Source: Heliocidaris erythrogramma | Lineage: Eukaryota > Echinodermata > Echinoidea > Camarodonta > Echinometridae | Length of the DNA stretch: 64,000 nucleotides | Assembly (NCBI GenBank): GCA_025617745.1 | Contig: CM046858.1 | Span: forward strand, 45,737,162-45,801,161 | Direction: 5' to 3' | In this document: positions 58,575-64,000 of the stretch, in pieces | Layout of the letters: each line of letters starts with the position of its first letter | How positions within the stretch are numbered: the first letter of the stretch is position 1 | The notes under the pieces: model-generated | The model's database searches: none | What the model was told of the DNA's origin: nothing | Seen by the model: the letters and a program-made list of their open reading frames with translations, nothing else | Program-made: the position numbers and the translations under genes

Positions 58575-59158
58575 TTAAAGATCAATCCAACCGTATTAAT
58601 AAGATGATTTGTGTGAAAGCAGAAAAATAAGAAAAACAGGATGGTGAAAGTTTGAAATAAATCGGACAAGAATAAGAAAGTTATGGATGTTTGAAAAATG
58701 AGATCACTAAATTTATACGAATCTCAAACTGGCAATTTGGTAAGTCTATTGTGACATATTGGTGGTCATACATAAAATAATCATTAATTTCCGGTTTTCT
58801 ATTAAGCAATGTTTCCCTCGGGGCAGTACTCCAAATAAATGGCAGATATCATATTGTTATAGGTCCTTATGAAAAGATCCTAGTTCCTACTGAGTAATTC
58901 ATACATTTCGAAAAACAAATGAAATTTTAGTCATTTTGTGTGTTGGAGCGAAAGGGGGAGTTGTCTGTCACTACATCACAGGACTTGACATTATCGATTC
59001 GGCAATTTGAAATTCCCAGTATAGTAATTATAACTTTCCCAAATTCATAATTGTTATTACTTGTCCGATTTGGTTCAAACTTTCACCAATCTGCTTCTCT
59101 GATTTTTCCTCTTTTTTTCAGAACAGCTTGCCATTATAAAGGTTGGATTTCCCTTTAA
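58575..59158. mobile_element. TTAA-flanked MITE, 576 bp
   Basis: TTAA (58575-58578) then AGATCAATCCAACC; at the right GGTTGGATTTCCCT then TTAA (59155-59158). Inner arms also pair (GTGAAAGTTTGAAATAAATCG / CGATTTGGTTCAAACTTTCAC by eye). A non-coding member of a TTAA superfamily, as at 44.4 kb; both share AGAATAAGAAAGTTATGG-like text (44495, 58670). Confidence 0.8.
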
Positions 59159-61566
59159 AGGCTACAACCAGGGAAACTGCATTATCTCCTTAGATTTTAT
59201 GCCAAAGCTGCTATCTACAATAAAATTCACTTGTCTGTACTTGCAGTTTCAGCTTTTCATCATGACTAAAGTACCAGTTTGACATTAGTCATGCCAACAC
59301 ACATACATGTAATTCCCCTAAAGAAATATATTGGTTTTACTGTAATGGACAACATGATGCGTACACTCCTAACCCCACTGTCGAAAGTACCCAAACACAA
59401 GCTGTTTTTGCCATTACCATAGATTGGCCCTAATGAAGCACCCGCCTCACTCCCGGTGGGCTTGCGTTCAGATACAGAACTGTCATCGTTAGTAATCTGT
59501 TTGATTCAAGTTCAGAAAGTGCATGTACATGTAGTAACACCACTATCAATACTTGTAATAAAGTTCAAAAATATATATTGTAATGTACTTCTCCATATCC
59601 ACTGACTATTGAATCCCAGTCATAAAACTTCAAGACAGTAGACAAAAGAAAATTTGAAGAAAATTACATCTACAGTGTATATGTAGAAGAAACAATGCAA
59701 TTTTTTTTACAGGCTTCCAAAGGAACAATATTGATGGCTAAAGATACATGTATACCCTTGGTAGTTTCCATGTTCATTTCATCTCAGGTTGTTTACACCA
59801 TCGTCGGACTTGGTGATAATACCAACCAATGTGTGTACAAAGCCTGCACCCAAAAAAACTTGTCCATTTCATACACCTTTTTAGTTTACTGGTCTGGGTT
59901 TTTGAATACCAGCCAAATGCTTGCGTATTGCACTAAATAAAACAAGGCATTTTCTTGACAATTGCAATTCTCTATCCGGGTGAAGCTGATTAATACAAAT
60001 ACACATTATTGGGAGAAATTCCCAAGATGCTGCATGCTGCATTCACTGAGCATCTAACCAAAACATGCAGGGTTATGATATCAAGCATTTTCTACCCATT
60101 ATAATAGCACTGTATACAATGCAAGTATGTGTAGCCTACAATGTGAAGCACTATGTTACAATCAGAACACACCCACATTTGACAAGGGGATGGGAGCAGA
60201 GACATTGTCATTTAGTCATCAAATAATTGCTGCACCGCCGATTACTGTTCCTTTACAACAAGAGGTACTGTCGCTAGGTGCACTTACCAAGCGAGGCCCT
60301 ACAAATGGGTGTTTTCATGTATATCTCTATGATTATACCCCAGGGTATAAACATTTAAGAAAAACCCTGATGTCTGCCATTTCTGGTGGTATTATGAAAT
60401 CCAAGGGCAAGCAGGATTTCTCACAGCATTCTTTAACCCCTTGCATACAAGCACATGACTTTTAGTTTTGGTATCACACACTATCCAATCCATAAACTCC
60501 AGCCCGAGTATCTTTTGCAAAGTGCTAAATAAGACATTTTTTTAATGATCAGTTAAAGAACGAAAAAAAAATATTGTTGGGAGAAAAGAGGATTTTTTTT
60601 TTTTTTTTTTTGGGGGGGGGGGAGCTAGTATGAAGAGGATCAGATCAAAAGTAACCCTGAACTAATTAAGAGTTCCAAGCCGCCTCAAAATATCAACAAA
60701 TATGAATTCTGGAGATGTGTAATCATTCCCCAGACATAAAGATATGGGGATGGGTTGGGGTTGAGATAGCTACATCAAGCTATGATGCTGTTTATCTCAT
60801 TTTCATTTTTGTTAATTTTTAAACAAATACCATAAACTCAATGCGGTGCAGAAACACTGCAGTCTGTGTACCACGCTGTAACCCTTTGAGGGACAAGATT
60901 GATGTACATGTACATGACTAGACTATGAATGGCCATGCCTACAAGGCACTTTCATAATGCATGACATATTACTTTATATCCAAACTTTGAAAAATTAATG
61001 CAAACTGGACATCATGTATCATGCCACAGCAACTACTATTAAAGTAGCATACACAATAAAAACATTTCAAGTTATTTTTAATTATCTTTATTCAATACAA
61101 AACTCTCAATTTGGAAAAACTAAATGATTAAAATAGCTACAGTCTAGATAAAGAGCAATTTTACACTTTGAACTACATGCTTTAGTTTCAATCATGATTT
61201 TAAACAGCTGTTGCCTTTAATCACATCAAGTATAGAAGAGCTGCCTTGTATTTACATTTCCCACTTATGGTTTCTTCAAGAAATATGAAAGACAACAAGA
61301 TTTGCTGTAAACATGGATGAAATGAGGCTGTTTTTTCATGGGAGTGGACTGAACAATCACTTACAATGTAGATGTAGGAAGTAGTAATATGAACCGATTG
61401 TGAGATATATAATCAGAGAATTCATTATAGACTGCCAGCATAAGTAGTTTTCTCCTCCTCAAAGGCTTGACTATCCCCCGTTCAGAACACTTAACTTCTT
61501 TGTATTGCTACATGAATATGAAACCATTTAGCTACATGATCAATTGATCAGTAATTGATTTTTTTC
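59159..61566. other. Non-coding DNA, no gene seen
   Basis: AT-rich, with a T run then G11 at about 60592-60622. Frames such as 59695-59940 and 60127-60465 lack domain or splice support. Confidence 0.45.
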
Positions 61567-61804
61567 CAGGGAAACCTGTCTATAAAGACCGCTCAAGGGA
61601 GACGAGAAAAGTGGTTTTTATGAGCAGGTGGTCTTTACGTACAGGTTCCTTATATACATATTTCAAAGAGAAACGGTTTTCAAGGGAAAAGAGAAACGGT
61701 TTTCAAAAGAAATGAGAAACATTTTTCAAGGGAAATGAAAATTATGGTCTTTATAGACAGGTGGTCTTTCTATACAGGTGATCGCTAAAGCAGATTGGAC
61801 TGTA
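61567..61804. mobile_element. Second copy of the CAGTGAAACC MITE family
   Basis: Matches 57324-57517 (AAACCTGTCTATAAAGACCG, AGCAGGTGGTCTTTACGTAC, GGTGGTCTTTCTATACAGGT). It carries an internal expansion of GAGAAACGGTTTTCAAGGGAA-like units at about 61667-61730 (three or four degenerate copies). The left TIR end has mutated (CAGGG in place of CAGTG). Confidence 0.75.
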
Positions 61805-63120
61805 TTTTAATGAAATGTTGTCTAGCAAAATACAATTATTTAGTGTGCTTTCAAACGAACACTTGATAAAGAATCAACATCCCCTCACTGTCTGAACGTT
61901 GTATCGTACAGAAACTCCAGTTTAACCAAGAAGATAACTCCTTGGTATTAACTGGGCATGGCTTATTGTGTGTGTGTGTGCTGATGTAACCAATCTGCTG
62001 TAATTTTGTGTGTTCCATCGCTTTCCATAACGTATAAACGTCATACAACTCATATGGTGTCAGCTGACTTCTCCCAACTAGTTTCTTCATACATTTACTT
62101 TTTCAAGTGTGAATGCCCGTTTCACTATACAATGATTAATTATACGATTTCCGTATAACTTTCCTGTAGTGTGAAGAGGCAATACTGTGCGAGTGAAACA
62201 CAAGTCAAAGCAGGTGTAATCTGATGTGCGATGACGGGTATTAACAAGATCCCTACCAAGTCTATGTTGATACTGTATGTCCTGAGATAGCGGCGTATCA
62301 TATTTTAATCTTTCTAATCCGCTGATATGCAGGAAACATCTAACGAGAATATAGCCTCGGACACATTCATACACATACATAGCTAGAGACGGTGGTTACA
62401 TACATGTACACGTCACACCATGAAAAAAAATGCTTGCAAATATTATCAACAAATCTCCTGTATATCGCAAGTTTTCATACCTCATTGCATTACACTTGTT
62501 ATTTACTTGAAGATTATATGAAAAGGTCCTTGATTGTATGAATGACTAGTGTAAGAGGCTTCAATAATGTTACATGAATTTATGCAATACACAAAAATAA
62601 TACTCTTTTTAAGATACATTTAGCTTCGCACAACGTAAAGGCGCATAAGAACGCGGAATAGAGGCATATGATTCAATTATGATTCAATAATTTTACGGAT
62701 TATGAAAAGGCTTAAGATTTGTTAATCTTAATACCAGTCACAGCGACAAGAACGACAGAAGACTGAACAAAAAAATTACATTAAACCGTTCACAAATCAG
62801 TTGGTTTAGAGTCCGTTTAAGAGTTGGTTTGGAGTTGGTTTGGCTGTGTGACTGAGGTACATACATTCGTCACTGGTTTCACGAACTGACATACATGTAT
62901 CTCCTGTACTAAAACATATGTGCGTACGTCGGTTTGCGAAACCAGTGATGAATTCTGTAACAAGGAACCAGACAGAACCATCATTGATTTCAGTCTATAG
63001 TAAGATTTATGTGCTACCCTGTGCCATGCATATAGTACCGGTAATTTGCAGTAACATTTTTTATACATGCGGTTTCTACAAGGAATTCCCAGGTAGAGTC
63101 CTTTTTTGCAAGACACATGC
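61805..63120. other. Non-coding DNA, no gene seen
   Basis: Short frames only. ACATACATGTA-type alternating words are common here and elsewhere in 40-63 kb. Confidence 0.45.
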
Positions 63121-63936
63121 TATATGGGTCTGTTCACAAAGTTGGGCACCTTTTGAGGCATTTTTTCTTTAATCCCCTGTAATTCGATGAAAAAGTCTAG
63201 TTGGAATTTTCTTACTTGGCCATTCTATCTCTGGTGAAAATAAAAAGCATCTGAGAATCATAAACATGTTGTTCCACAATGTATTTTGGAAATAATTATG
63301 AAAAACCAGCGTGTGGATGTAACCGGACATTGTGTCCGTGTTACATCCGCAAAGTCTTATTTTGAGACATAACGGCACATCCATAATGCTCTTGATGATA
63401 AATATTTGCCTGGTTACTTTAGGCTCTCTATTTAATTCAATGCAACAACAACTGCAATGAGAGTACAGGTATACTGACTTCAAGAGTTATTGATGAAAGT
63501 TGCAGATATTCTTTGGTGTCCCGTTCATCCACAACTTGTGACATTTGATTGGAAACCGTTACACCCACAACATTCATGATAAACTCAGGGAAGATATTTA
63601 TTCTTTTGTTAAAAGTTTTGCTTCATTAAGTCAGCACCATAACACAATGTACCCATTAATAGGATTTAGCTTTGTAAGGTATCATGCATGTAGATATGCT
63701 GGTAATCTAAAAAAAAGGTGGTTGTGGATGTAACATGGGACACCAGTATGTTTTTGTCAATATTTTGAAAATGCCTCTCAAAACAATTTGTCTTGTGTTC
63801 TTCAAAAGCTTCCTGGAGGCACCAAGTACATTCATATAAAACAACTTAATGGTGTAAGTCATAGTGTTAAAACTACAATGTGTTTACGATAAAATGTCAA
63901 GTTTTGGTGCCCCAACTTTGTGAACAGACCCATATA
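63121..63936. mobile_element. Non-autonomous TIR element, about 816 bp
   Basis: TATATGGGTCTGTTCACAAA at the left pairs with TTTGTGAACAGACCCATATA at the right, and the inner GTTGGGCACC with GGTGCCCCAAC: a TIR of about 30 bp with TA at the outer ends. Internally GGATGTAAC occurs with its inverse in a hairpin at about 63313-63347, and again at about 63725. No transposase frame. Confidence 0.8.
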
Positions 63937-64000
63937 TGTCTCTCACTTCAAACAGGAAGCAGTAATGGAAAATATATCAAAAAGGCAGAAAACGAATGAG

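Overview
This 64 kb window is animal nuclear DNA, AT-rich, intron-bearing and mostly repeats. The dispersed short transposons, tRNA-derived repeats, many poly(G)/poly(C) tracts, kilobase (GAT)n blocks and a CR1/Jockey-type LINE suggest a marine deuterostome, most likely an echinoderm such as a sea urchin. That placement is inference from general character, since no species-diagnostic gene is present. Almost every open frame outside the features below is a by-product of low-complexity DNA.

Two genes can be read exon by exon, both on the minus strand. (1) 29822-37765 is a complete six-exon gene for a predicted 337-residue secreted protein: signal peptide, C-type lectin domain, Thr/Pro-rich linker, PAN/apple-like domain. 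All splice sites are GT/AG and all phases join. (2) 46012-48725 holds the last three coding exons of a Golgi-type class I alpha-1,2-mannosidase (GH47, MAN1A-like). A decayed duplicate of one exon lies in the intron between the first two of them. The 5' exons were not found in the window. Two weaker exon candidates are listed: a first exon at 4775-4842, inside a transposon, and an unrecognised open exon at 57785-58045 (minus).

Layout. 0-7 kb: a CpG-rich reiterated island, twin hairpins, a tRNA-like repeat, a 1.37 kb terminal-inverted-repeat (TIR) element with an 8-bp target duplication, then a nested inverted element. 7.9-9.9 kb: a six-copy satellite of about 180-210 bp and an exact 285-bp-period tandem duplication. 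11.8-15 kb: several non-autonomous DNA elements, one nested in another. 15-21 kb: (GAT)n/(ATC)n arrays, one carrying a LINE insertion. 20.8-25.2 kb: a 1.8-kb unit repeated about 2.15 times and then cut off at a Penelope-like fragment. 25-38 kb: the lectin/PAN gene with element-filled introns. 39-45.6 kb: Tigger-like and TTAA elements, two of them sharing a single TTAA. 46-49 kb: the mannosidase. 50-64 kb: CT-rich DNA, a 39-bp minisatellite, SINE-like repeats, a 303-bp palindrome with a tRNA-Thr-like sequence in each arm, and further TIR elements.

The two genes have no evident functional link beyond both concerning glycans (a secreted lectin and an N-glycan trimming enzyme). The most notable features are the transposon carrying a plausible first exon, the tRNA palindrome, the exon-duplication relics in the mannosidase gene, and the TTAA elements joined end to end.
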